Below are positions 1-8,624 of a DNA stretch of 64,000 nt, piece by piece (position 1 is the first letter of the stretch; each line of letters starts with the position of its first letter). The DNA is from ENR-C587 sp942493235 (lineage in GTDB: Bacteria; Bacteroidota; Ignavibacteria; Kapaibacteriales; UBA2268), in the NCBI GenBank assembly GCA_942493235.1, contig OW818676.1, positions 3,162,001 to 3,226,000 of the forward strand. Reading direction: 5' to 3'. The translations under genes and the position numbers were made by a program. The notes beneath the pieces are model-generated. The model did no database searches. It was given only the letters and a program-made list of their open reading frames with translations, and was not told where the DNA came from.

Positions 1-242
1 TATTAACTGCAGGCAAATTATTCGGCGAATCTCAATCAAGAATCGTAGTTTCTTTATCTACTGATAAATTTGATGAGTTATCTAAAATTTGTACAGCTAA
101 TAATATTATGCTCCGAAATATCGGTAAAGTAGTAAAAGAGAAATTTGTTATTAATAATTATATTGAAACTACAACATCGGAATTAATATCTTCATTCGAG
201 AATGCAATTCCTGAAATTATGTCTAAGAAATTAGATAAATAA
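1..242 (+). CDS. purL: PurL (phosphoribosylformylglycinamidine synthase) C-terminal end, partial
   Basis: The open frame enters from the left edge (first full codon at base 3) and stops at TAA 240-242. About 79 residues are visible, including the motif LFGESQSRIVVSLS. This motif is characteristic of the C-terminal end of the small-type PurL subunit, which makes formylglycinamidine ribonucleotide amidine in purine biosynthesis. The enzyme is cytoplasmic and usually works with PurS and PurQ, which are not in view. The gene is followed within 10 bases by a strong terminator, so it ends its transcription unit here. The family call rests on this short C-terminal piece only. Confidence 0.8.
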   Translation, partial: LTAGKLFGESQSRIVVSLSTDKFDELSKICTANNIMLRNIGKVVKEKFVINNYIETTTSELISSFENAIPEIMSKKLDK

Positions 243-250
243 TTATTAAA

Positions 251-292
251 TCCGGCAGTTAGCTTTTAATAATCGAACTGCCGGAATTTTTG
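251..292 (+). terminator. Rho-independent terminator after purL
   Basis: A perfect 10-bp inverted repeat (tccggcagtt at 251-260 and aactgccgga at 276-285) with a 15-nt loop is followed by a T-rich run. It lies 9 bases after the purL stop codon. Confidence 0.85.
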
Positions 293-432
293 CTAATAAC
301 TGCAAAATATTTGAATTCACTACAAACTGTCATTTCTATTGTTATATTTATATTTTAAGTGTAACTTTTTATAGATTAAAAGCATCTTAATACTGATTTA
401 ATTTATGTATTATTAGAAAGAGAAATTATAAA

Positions 433-2322
433 ATGAGAAAGTACTTGCCTTTTACAATACTGATTTTTACATTAAGCTTATGCATAGTAACTATTGGTTT
501 AGCCTCAAACTCGCCAATTAGCAAAAAAAGCCTACAATTTCTAAAAAATGAAAAAATAAAAGTAAAAGCTGAAAAATTAGAAGAACTCTTAAAAACTCAA
601 GAGTTCCGCGAAATGATAAAGAATAAATATTTCCATAATAGTAACAACGACACAAAGCAAAGCAATAGTCTGCAAAGTCTGGATAATAAAATTATTTCTT
701 CAAGCAGTTCTATAGAAAGCGAAATTCATGCGGCAATTAATCCGATTGATTCGAATAATATAGTAGTATCCCCAATTAGACAAGCTACTTCGATGTCAAC
801 AGATGCTATATCACTTCCTATTTATTATACTAAAGATTTCGGTAAAACATGGAATACATCGACTTTCCAACCTAAACCTCCTGTAAATGACTATTACATA
901 ATGGGCGGTGGCGACCCTGTGTTCGCTTTTGATGCCAATGGAAAATTATATTTCACTTGGATTCATTTATACGCTACTTTAAAAAACTATAATATTGATT
1001 CATTATTTGCGGGGCTATTTTGTGCTGAATCAGTTGATGGTGGTGCAACTTGGACTTATAATAATCGTTCTGTTGCTCCATTAGGATCAGGCTTATATTA
1101 TTCTGCTTATCAATTATCATCAATGATTGATAAGCAGTGGATGGCTTGCGATTTGTCTAATTCAATTTATAGAAATCGGCTTTATGTTAGCGGAATTTTT
1201 ATGGACAATACCAACGATTTTCAAGAAATGAAAACATACATTAAAAAAGCAGAGAATTTCAACTTCGATACAAATTCAGTAGCTGTTGATGGAAACATAT
1301 TTTCAACAATTCAGTTCAGTTCAATCGGGGTGGACGATAAAGGAATAATTCATTATGCTTTTTATGCCAATGATGAAGATAAAGAAATGATTATTCATAC
1401 CTCATCAAATGATGGCGGAGCTACTTGGTCTGATTTACATTTAATTAGTAATTTATATGGAGTTTTGATAAATCCAGTACAAATTGATGGAATAAGCGAA
1501 TCACGATTATATCCGTGTAGTTATTTAGCTGTTGATAATAACCAGCAAAGCAACTACAAAGGTAATTTGTATATGACCTGGTCTTCAGCCGGGATAAACA
1601 GTTACGATGGTAAGGGGTTTGATGTTTATTTTTGTAAATCGACTAATTCAGGACTTACTTGGTCAACTCCCATTAAAGTAAATAAAGACGGATTAGATGA
1701 TATTCACAATTTTTATCCTTCTATAACTGTTAATCCTAAAGGAGTTGTTGTTATCTCTTGGTTTGATAGAGCAAACTATACCAATGCACAGACAGATCAT
1801 GTACTCGCTACTTCGAATGATGGTGGCAACTCATTCTCTGATATGACATTAATAACAAACCAACCATCAAATTTCAATTATATCGGTTATAATAATGGAC
1901 TATTCGGAATCGGTGAGTATTCGGGTTTAGTAGCTTCTAACAGCTATGCTATTCCATTCTGGGCTGATGGTAGGAGCAATAACGGTAATATCAGCGTATA
2001 TTCAGCTTTAGTACCCATCAACCAAGAAGCAAGCGTTGAGCAATACGGAGTGATTAACGGAGGCTTTAGTATTAGTAATCTATTTCCGAATCCGGCAATA
2101 GAAAAGACTCAATTAGAAATTAATATTGAAAATGCAGGCGAATACCAAATCTCACTATTCAATAACAAAGGGCAGAATTTGATGGAGATAGCAAATGAAT
2201 ATATGCCAATTGGGACAAAAACAATAGATATTTCAACTTCAAATCTAATTAATGGTATCTATTACGTAAGAATTAGCAATAGCAAGGATTATGTTATCCG
2301 AAAACTGACAATTAATAAATAA
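433..2322 (+). CDS. Secreted BNR/sialidase-type beta-propeller protein with T9SS sorting domain
   Basis: The protein has 629 residues. An N-terminal signal peptide (K at position 3, then a hydrophobic stretch to about residue 24) directs export. The body has at least four Asp-box-like motifs (SVDGGATW, SNDGGATW, STNSGLTW, SNDGGNSF), which mark the turns of sialidase/BNR beta-propellers. No catalytic sialidase residues could be assigned, so enzyme activity is not claimed. The last 80 residues (ISNLFPNPAIEKTQLEI, then GIYYVRISNS and a basic end) form a Por-type C-terminal sorting domain. This predicts outer-membrane passage by the type IX system and surface attachment or release. It stands alone between two terminators. 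Confidence 0.85.
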   Translation: MRKYLPFTILIFTLSLCIVTIGLASNSPISKKSLQFLKNEKIKVKAEKLEELLKTQEFREMIKNKYFHNSNNDTKQSNSLQSLDNKIISSSSSIESEIHAAINPIDSNNIVVSPIRQATSMSTDAISLPIYYTKDFGKTWNTSTFQPKPPVNDYYIMGGGDPVFAFDANGKLYFTWIHLYATLKNYNIDSLFAGLFCAESVDGGATWTYNNRSVAPLGSGLYYSAYQLSSMIDKQWMACDLSNSIYRNRLYVSGIFMDNTNDFQEMKTYIKKAENFNFDTNSVAVDGNIFSTIQFSSIGVDDKGIIHYAFYANDEDKEMIIHTSSNDGGATWSDLHLISNLYGVLINPVQIDGISESRLYPCSYLAVDNNQQSNYKGNLYMTWSSAGINSYDGKGFDVYFCKSTNSGLTWSTPIKVNKDGLDDIHNFYPSITVNPKGVVVISWFDRANYTNAQTDHVLATSNDGGNSFSDMTLITNQPSNFNYIGYNNGLFGIGEYSGLVASNSYAIPFWADGRSNNGNISVYSALVPINQEASVEQYGVINGGFSISNLFPNPAIEKTQLEINIENAGEYQISLFNNKGQNLMEIANEYMPIGTKTIDISTSNLINGIYYVRISNSKDYVIRKLTINK

Positions 2323-2345
2323 AAACAAACAAGCTAAACAAAAAT

Positions 2346-2380
2346 AAGTCATCAAAGAATTAATTCTAAGATGACTTTTT
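2346..2380 (+). terminator. Terminator hairpin between convergent genes
   Basis: Arms aagtcatc (2346-2353) and gatgactt (2370-2377) form an 8-bp stem followed by a T run. It lies 23 bases after the BNR protein stop and just beyond the end of the convergent aminopeptidase gene, so it may serve both strands. Confidence 0.75.
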
Positions 2381-2395
2381 TTATAAATAAATAAC

Positions 2396-3355
2396 TTAAA
2401 TAAGAAGTCTTCCCTTATCCATTATAACTTCTTCATCAATACTAACTGAAGCTTTTTTGACTATACCATCAATATGAATAGGTACATTAATTTTACCGCC
2501 CATACCTATATTATTTCCGAAAGCAACGTGAACAGTACCGAGTACTTTTTCGTCTTCAAGAATCAGACCGCACAATTTAGCTTTGTAATTAGTTCCGATG
2601 CCGAATTCGGCAACAGCTCGAGCTTGCCTACCAACAGAATCCAACATTTTAATTAGGCGATGAGCTTCTTCTTTACCGGTAATTTTCTCGGCATATCCAT
2701 CGACAATTTCAATGAAGATAGGATGCTCAACCAGACCAATACCGGCAACCGAACCATCGACTACTAATAGACCTTGTGTTTTATCTTCCCAAGGAGCAAG
2801 GTAAACCTCACCGGAAGGTAAATTACCACTTTCGCCAATATTTCTAAGAACGCCGGTAGAAGAAAGAATCTTTCTTCTTTTCATAGGTATAATCAAATCA
2901 GTACCGGCTTTAGATTCAATATGAGCAATAGAAGCAGTTCTTAATTTATTTGCAACCATCTCGGTAGTTTCTATAATTTTAGTATAATCGGCTGAAAAGC
3001 AACGAGCCATAGTATCTGAAGTAATACCGGGCATAGTGCCGACCCTGATTCCGGCATTAGAAGCGTCGCGTCTTGCTTTGGTATGAGTCAAAGATTTCGA
3101 AGTAGGGCAAAGCACTACATCTACCTGAAGCATTAGCTCTGCAATTACTTGAGGTGGCTCTTCCCCGTTAAGTTCGCGAGCTTTCATTTCGACATAGAAA
3201 GCTTCTTTTCCAAGCAGTTTACCCTGCTCAAGTAAAGCCAACCCTATATCTCTTTTATTTTCATCAGAAATTATCAATATCGTTTCTTCGGGAGATAATC
3301 CCATATAATCCTTTAAAGCAATATTACATGCTTTGTCAAGTTTCTGTAATGCCAT
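2396..3355 (-). CDS. M29-family aminopeptidase (thermophilic metalloaminopeptidase type)
   Basis: The 319-residue cytoplasmic protein resembles the aminopeptidase T/S/PepS family (peptidase M29), which removes N-terminal residues using two metal ions. Candidate metal ligands appear in the expected order: GEVYLAP (Glu), EFGIGTN (Glu), TVHVAFG (His) and the pair PIHIDG (His, Asp). Family members are usually about 370-410 residues, so this is a short form, but all ligand motifs are present. An AGGATT-like ribosome site precedes the ATG. It is monocistronic, with a terminator beyond its 3' end. Family assignment is good; substrate preference is unknown. Confidence 0.8.
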   Translation of the reverse strand: MALQKLDKACNIALKDYMGLSPEETILIISDENKRDIGLALLEQGKLLGKEAFYVEMKARELNGEEPPQVIAELMLQVDVVLCPTSKSLTHTKARRDASNAGIRVGTMPGITSDTMARCFSADYTKIIETTEMVANKLRTASIAHIESKAGTDLIIPMKRRKILSSTGVLRNIGESGNLPSGEVYLAPWEDKTQGLLVVDGSVAGIGLVEHPIFIEIVDGYAEKITGKEEAHRLIKMLDSVGRQARAVAEFGIGTNYKAKLCGLILEDEKVLGTVHVAFGNNIGMGGKINVPIHIDGIVKKASVSIDEEVIMDKGRLLI

Positions 3356-3727
3356 AGTAATCCTATTTTTTAATATATATGTTAATATTATAAATGATCA
3401 AATGAAATAATCAAATTGAATTAATTGCATCAATTAAAAATATCTTCAATTAGTAGCAGTTTATACGAAGTCAAAAAAATTAGCGTTTTGATGCGATTCA
3501 AAAATAAAGAAAAAAAAGAAAAAAAAAAAATAAATATTGAATTATTTGAGAAAATAACCGATATTTTTTAGAGAATATGTGATTTAATAAAGTTTTTATT
3601 TTAAAATACAAAAAAATAGTATTATATTAGATAAGTTAATTATAGAATTTTTAAAAAAAAACATAATTTACTACAATTAACAAAGTTGATTTTGCATAAT
3701 TATTAATAATATATAGTGATTACAAAT
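3356..3727. other. Divergent AT-rich intergenic region before the che operon
   Basis: This 370-bp gap between divergent genes is extremely AT-rich. It holds a purine tract around 3499-3535 (runs of A broken by single G). No RNA gene or reading frame is convincing. The promoters of both the aminopeptidase and the che operon must lie here, but no clear TAnnTTTG element was found. Confidence 0.5.
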
Positions 3728-6112
3728 ATGGCATACAATGGTAATCAATCAATCGATCCTGAAACTCAGGAAATGCTTAGAAGTTTCGTTTCTGAAGCTT
3801 TTGATTCGTTAGATAATAACGAGCCTGTTGTTGATTATTTACGCGAGGAAGGCAATTCCGAACACGTAAATTCAATATTTAGAGTATTTCACACCTTAAA
3901 AGGTTTATCGGGATTTTTTGAAATGCACGTAATTAATAAAGTAACTCACGAAGCTGAGACTTTATTGGACATCATGAGAAAGCAAAACGCAGTTCAAACT
4001 GAAGATACTATAACAGTAATCTATCAGACTTTTGATTTTTTAAGAGATTTACTCCAGAGAGTCAGCCTTGAATTCTCAGATGTTAGTGGTAGCATTGACG
4101 CTGAGGACATGATACTTATTATCAAGGACGCTATTGAAAAGGTTAAAAACCCCGATATTAGCATTGATTTCTTTTTAGATGAAACCTCATTTAATAATGA
4201 AGCTAAGCCAGAGCCGATAGTCGAAAGTATTCCGACTATGCCGAATTCTCCGGCTTCTATTGAAGTAGAAAGCATCAGTAATTCGAATTCTATAATTACC
4301 GATGATTCAAAAGCCGAACATATTTCAGAGATTGATGTAGGGTCATTAATATCAGATGACATGCTTGACCAGTACTTAAATAGTGCTGTTGATTTATTAG
4401 ATACTACTGAGAAAAATTTAGTAGATTTAGAGAAAGACCCACAGAATTCGGCACTAATTGCCGAAACATTCGGTGCTGTACACAGCTTAAAAGGTAATTC
4501 AGGATTTATGGGTTTTGCCGAAATCGAAGAAATCAGCATGGAAATGGAAACAATTTTAGACAGTATCAGGACTAAAGCATTAGATATTGATTCAAACATA
4601 GTAACAATTTTGCTTAGTAATACGGAAGTAATCCGTAACAGACTCGGTACTATATCTAAATCTTCTGGGAATAAAAATGAAAAACCAAAGGCTGAAGAGC
4701 ATAAACCGGCAGAAATAAAACATCCGGAGCCTGCTCCGCCAGTAATTCAAGAAACAAAACCGGTTGAAAAACCGGCAATTGTTCCTGCTCCCGTTGCACC
4801 GAAAGAAGAAATCAAGCCACCTGTGCCTCCGGCTCCCGTAAAAGTTGCCGAACCACAACAGCATGCTCCAGTGCCTGAAACGCCAAATAAGAGACCGACG
4901 GCTAATCAGGGAGGCAATCTACCATATCAGCAGAAGAAAGATATTAGAGTAGAAACAATTAAAATCGATAAGTTGTTTGATTTAGTCGGCGAGTTGATAA
5001 CTATAGAGACTATGGTTACAAATAATCAAGACTTGATTGGTCTTGAATTACCGAACTTCTCAAAATCTGCAAATATGCTTAATAAAATTACGCGTGAGCT
5101 TCAAGAAATTTCTATGTCTATCAGAATGATGCCTTTGGAAGGGCTCTTCAATAAAATGAAAAGACTGATACGAGATGTTTCAATTAAAATGAACAAAAAA
5201 GTTGAATTAGTCGTATTTGGTCAACAAACTGAAATGGACAAAAATGTAATTGATGAAATATCCGATCCTTTAGTACATATTCTTAGAAATTCAATTGACC
5301 ACGGTGTCGAATTCCCTGAAGAAAGAATTAAAAACGGGAAAAATGAAGTTGGTACTGTTTCATTAGGTGCCCGCTACGAAGGAAACGAAATTTTAATTGT
5401 AGTTGAAGATGACGGAGCAGGAATTAATAAAGAAGCCGTGCTTAGAAAAGCAGAAGAAAAAGGATTACTGAAAGTGCCTGCAGCTAACATGACCGATAGA
5501 GAAATTTTCGCACTTATATTTGAGCCGGGTTTCTCGACTGCAAAAGAAATTACAGATATTTCGGGCAGAGGCGTTGGAATGGACGTAGTCAGAAAAAACA
5601 TAGAGAAACTTCGTGGTGGAATTGATATTTCAAGTTCACTTAATAAAGGCACAAAAATGACTCTTAGAATCCCATTAACTCTTGCAATTATGGAATCAAT
5701 GGTGATTGAAATCGGTGAGACATTATGTGCTCTACCAATACTTTCTCTAAGAGAATCATTCAGACCACAACCCGGTATGGTCAATATTACTATGGATGGG
5801 CTTGAAGTAGTCAAAGTAAGAGACGAAATTTTACCTATTATCAGATTGCATGAAATATTCAAAATTGAAAATTCATCTACAAATCTCGATGAAGGCATTT
5901 TACTTTTAATCGAATCAAAAGAACGTAAGGTATGTTTATTTGCCGATGATATAGTCGGTCAGCAGCAAGCCGTAATCAAAGGATTGTCTGATTATATTGG
6001 CAAAGTTCCTGGAATTACAGGGTGCATGACTACCGGGGACGGTTCGATAGGTTTAATTCTTGATATTGAAAGTTTAATAGATTTAGCTCAAACTAATAAT
6101 TATCAAATTTAA
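3728..6112 (+). CDS. cheA: CheA chemotaxis histidine kinase with two Hpt domains
   Basis: CheA phosphorylates its own His and passes the phosphate to CheY and CheB. Two Hpt domains are visible: FRVFHTLKG with His about residue 55, and VHSLKGNSGF with His about residue 252. A Pro-rich linker (about 315-400) follows, then the P3 dimerisation domain (FDLVGELITIETMV). Next is a HATPase with N-box ILRNSIDHGVE near 522, DDGAGIN and GRGVGMDVV, and last a CheW-like P5 domain. No P2 domain is obvious. I chose ATG 3728; a GTG at 3716 in frame would add four residues. It leads a tight operon with cheW, cheR, cheB and two further regulators. Confidence 0.95.
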   Translation: MAYNGNQSIDPETQEMLRSFVSEAFDSLDNNEPVVDYLREEGNSEHVNSIFRVFHTLKGLSGFFEMHVINKVTHEAETLLDIMRKQNAVQTEDTITVIYQTFDFLRDLLQRVSLEFSDVSGSIDAEDMILIIKDAIEKVKNPDISIDFFLDETSFNNEAKPEPIVESIPTMPNSPASIEVESISNSNSIITDDSKAEHISEIDVGSLISDDMLDQYLNSAVDLLDTTEKNLVDLEKDPQNSALIAETFGAVHSLKGNSGFMGFAEIEEISMEMETILDSIRTKALDIDSNIVTILLSNTEVIRNRLGTISKSSGNKNEKPKAEEHKPAEIKHPEPAPPVIQETKPVEKPAIVPAPVAPKEEIKPPVPPAPVKVAEPQQHAPVPETPNKRPTANQGGNLPYQQKKDIRVETIKIDKLFDLVGELITIETMVTNNQDLIGLELPNFSKSANMLNKITRELQEISMSIRMMPLEGLFNKMKRLIRDVSIKMNKKVELVVFGQQTEMDKNVIDEISDPLVHILRNSIDHGVEFPEERIKNGKNEVGTVSLGARYEGNEILIVVEDDGAGINKEAVLRKAEEKGLLKVPAANMTDREIFALIFEPGFSTAKEITDISGRGVGMDVVRKNIEKLRGGIDISSSLNKGTKMTLRIPLTLAIMESMVIEIGETLCALPILSLRESFRPQPGMVNITMDGLEVVKVRDEILPIIRLHEIFKIENSSTNLDEGILLLIESKERKVCLFADDIVGQQQAVIKGLSDYIGKVPGITGCMTTGDGSIGLILDIESLIDLAQTNNYQI

Positions 6113-6128
6113 TGACGGAGAAACCGAA

Positions 6129-6638
6129 ATGGCTGAAATAGAAGAAAATGTAGATTTGTTAGAAGACTATTTAGATGAAGATACCCAAAAAGACAGGTTT
6201 CTATCTTTCAAAATAGCGAATGAAGATTACGCTATAGAGATTAAATATATTATTGAAATTATTGGTATCCAAAAAGTTACTAAAGTACCAAATATTAGTA
6301 ATTATATAAAAGGCATCATTAATCTACGAGGTAATATTATACCCGTAGTCGATATCAGAAAACGATTTGGTCTTGATGAAATACCTTATAATGACCGAAC
6401 TTGTATTATTGTAGTTAGCCTTTCTAATACTTCAATCGGACTAATTGTTGACGAAGTTCAAGAAGTAGTAAATATTAGCGAAGACTTTATAGCTCCCCCT
6501 CCGGCAACGAATAAAGGAAGCCACAGTAAATTTATACAAGGTATCGGCAGAGTAGGCAAAACCGTAAAAATACTTCTCAATATCAATCGTTTATTGTATG
6601 AAGATGAGAATTTAATTCCTAATGAAGAACAAAATTAA
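6129..6638 (+). CDS. cheW: CheW chemotaxis coupling protein
   Basis: The 169-residue protein is a single CheW domain (about residues 20-160), with FLSFKIANEDYAIEIKYI at the start and IKGIINLRGNIIPVVDIRKR in the middle, both typical of the family. CheW bridges CheA to the cytoplasmic tips of chemoreceptors. It begins 16 bases after cheA with a GGAG ribosome site and ends 9 bases before cheR, so it is clearly cotranscribed. An acidic N-terminal extension of about 20 residues precedes the domain. Confidence 0.95.
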   Translation: MAEIEENVDLLEDYLDEDTQKDRFLSFKIANEDYAIEIKYIIEIIGIQKVTKVPNISNYIKGIINLRGNIIPVVDIRKRFGLDEIPYNDRTCIIVVSLSNTSIGLIVDEVQEVVNISEDFIAPPPATNKGSHSKFIQGIGRVGKTVKILLNINRLLYEDENLIPNEEQN

Positions 6639-6647
6639 AAAGGATAT

Positions 6648-7532
6648 ATGGATAATAATAAAGCAAAGTCTTCCTTAGTAAACGAATTTTTTTCAGACTC
6701 TTGGATTCATATTACAGATGAAGAATTCAAGCAGTTGAGAGATTTAGTCTATAAGAATATAGGCATTAATCTGACTGAAGAAAAGCGAAATTTACTAATG
6801 GGAAGGCTTCAAAAAATCCTTAGGCAAAAAGGATTTAACAATTTCAGCAGTTATTATAATTTTGTTATCTCGGATAAGACCGGTGATGCTCTAAGCGAGT
6901 TAGCAAATTCGATTTCGACAAATCATACATTCTTTTATCGTGAGAAGGACCATTTTGAATATTTTATTAATAATGTACTGCCGGAATTTGAACAGCGATT
7001 AACAAGTGAAAATACTCGTGATTTCAGATTATGGAGTGCAGGTTGCTCCAGCGGAGAAGAGCCTTACAATTTAATTATGCTAATGAAAGAATACTTTGGC
7101 ATGAATTATAGTAAGTGGGATTCGGGTGTATTGGCAACCGATATTTCTGAAAAAGCATTAGAAACTGCAAGAAAAGCAGTTTACAGTGAGGATAGAATCA
7201 GATATTTACCTCCAAATTATAAAAAGAAATATTTTAAAAATATTAACACAACAAATTATGAAGTTATTGAAGACGTTAAAAAAGAAGTTACTTTTAGACG
7301 TTTTAATCTAATGAATGAACTTTTCCCGTTTAAAAAGAAATTTCACGTTATTTTTTGCAGAAATGTAATGATATATTTTGACGAACCAACAAGAATCACC
7401 CTTGTTGATAAATTTTATGACCTGTTAGTACCCGGCGGATATTTATTTATTGGGCATTCCGAAACACTTAAAAGAGAAGTTCACAAATTTCAATTTGTAA
7501 TGCCGGCACTATACAGAAAACCTTTAAATTGA
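6648..7532 (+). CDS. cheR: CheR chemoreceptor glutamate methyltransferase
   Basis: The 294-residue protein contains the all-helical CheR N-terminal domain (about 20-80) and an S-adenosylmethionine-binding methyltransferase domain. The SAM motif LWSAGCSSGEEPYN lies near 128-141 and FCRNVMIYFD near 240. CheR methylates glutamates on chemoreceptors to reset sensitivity. An AAGGAT ribosome site precedes ATG. Its presence implies that receptors exist elsewhere in the genome, since none lies in this window. Confidence 0.95.
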   Translation: MDNNKAKSSLVNEFFSDSWIHITDEEFKQLRDLVYKNIGINLTEEKRNLLMGRLQKILRQKGFNNFSSYYNFVISDKTGDALSELANSISTNHTFFYREKDHFEYFINNVLPEFEQRLTSENTRDFRLWSAGCSSGEEPYNLIMLMKEYFGMNYSKWDSGVLATDISEKALETARKAVYSEDRIRYLPPNYKKKYFKNINTTNYEVIEDVKKEVTFRRFNLMNELFPFKKKFHVIFCRNVMIYFDEPTRITLVDKFYDLLVPGGYLFIGHSETLKREVHKFQFVMPALYRKPLN

Positions 7533-7547
7533 AATTTAGGAATATAA

Positions 7548-8609
7548 TTGATGAAGAGAGTAAAAGTACTAATTGTTGATGATTCAGCACTTGTTCGAGA
7601 TATATTATCAAAGGGTCTGTCAAGTGACCCCGGTTTGGAAGTTATTGGTACTGCAGCTGATGTCTATATTGCTCGTACTTTAATAGTCGAACACCGACCC
7701 GACGTTTTAACTTTAGATATAGAAATGCCAAGGATGGACGGAATTGAATTTCTAAGGCGGTTAATGCCTCAATTCCCATTGCCTGTAGTTGTAGTATCTT
7801 CGCTTACTCAAAGAGGTAAAGAAATCACAATGCAAGCATTAGAAGCCGGTGCTATAGATTTCGTACCTAAGCCTGCTTCCGATGTTGCTCGCGGGTTAAA
7901 AGATATGATGCTTGAGCTTCGAACAAAGATAAAAATCGCATCTACAGCAAATGTATCACATTGGAAAAATAAAAGATTTGAAAATATAGATAAAGCTACT
8001 TCTACATATAAATCACTTGCAGAATCTACTGATAAGGTTATTGCTATAGGTGCTTCGACCGGTGGTACGGAAGCAATTAAAAAAGTAATTGTCAATCTCC
8101 CCCCGAGTACTCCCGGCATTGTTGTTGTTCAGCACATGCCATCGGGATTTACTAAGACATTTTCAGATAGATTAAATGAGCTTTCAATGATGCAAGTTAA
8201 AGAAGCCGAGCATGGAGATAGAGTAGTTACCGGACGTATATTGATAGCTCCTGGAGATTACCACATGAAAGTAATTCGTAAGGGAGGGCATTATATAGTA
8301 GAATTAAATCAACAGGACAAAGTAAATGGTCATAGACCTTCTGTAGATGTACTTTTCCATTCTGTTGCTCAGTATGTAGGCTCTAATGCTTATGGAGTAA
8401 TTCTTACCGGTATGGGCAATGACGGTGCGGCAGGGCTAAGGGCTATGAAAGATGCTAAAGCAAAAACTATTGGGCAGGACGAGGCTTCTTGCGTTGTTTA
8501 TGGAATGCCAAAAGTAGCTTATGAATTAGGTGGGGTTGATAGACAGTATAATTTAGATAATATTTCCACAGAATTGATTAATTTAATTAACAAAGACAAA
8601 ACAAAATAG
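7548..8609 (+). CDS. cheB: CheB chemoreceptor methylesterase/deamidase response regulator
   Basis: The 353-residue protein has a receiver domain at 1-125 (LIVDDSA at the start; LTLDIEMPRMDG carrying the phospho-Asp near 57). A linker leads to a CheB methylesterase domain (about 165-350). The catalytic triad is visible: Ser170 in IGASTGG, His196 in VVQHMPSG and Asp292 in GMGNDGAAG. Phosphorylated by CheA, it removes methyl groups that CheR adds. It follows cheR by 15 bases in the same operon. Confidence 0.96.
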   Translation: MMKRVKVLIVDDSALVRDILSKGLSSDPGLEVIGTAADVYIARTLIVEHRPDVLTLDIEMPRMDGIEFLRRLMPQFPLPVVVVSSLTQRGKEITMQALEAGAIDFVPKPASDVARGLKDMMLELRTKIKIASTANVSHWKNKRFENIDKATSTYKSLAESTDKVIAIGASTGGTEAIKKVIVNLPPSTPGIVVVQHMPSGFTKTFSDRLNELSMMQVKEAEHGDRVVTGRILIAPGDYHMKVIRKGGHYIVELNQQDKVNGHRPSVDVLFHSVAQYVGSNAYGVILTGMGNDGAAGLRAMKDAKAKTIGQDEASCVVYGMPKVAYELGGVDRQYNLDNISTELINLINKDKTK

Positions 8610-8624
8610 GCTAGAAAATAACAG

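Noticed and set aside
4024..5898. Long antisense frames within cheA (4024-4599, 4592-4864, 5374-5898)
   Set aside because: The sense strand has clear CheA domains throughout; the antisense proteins have no family likeness.
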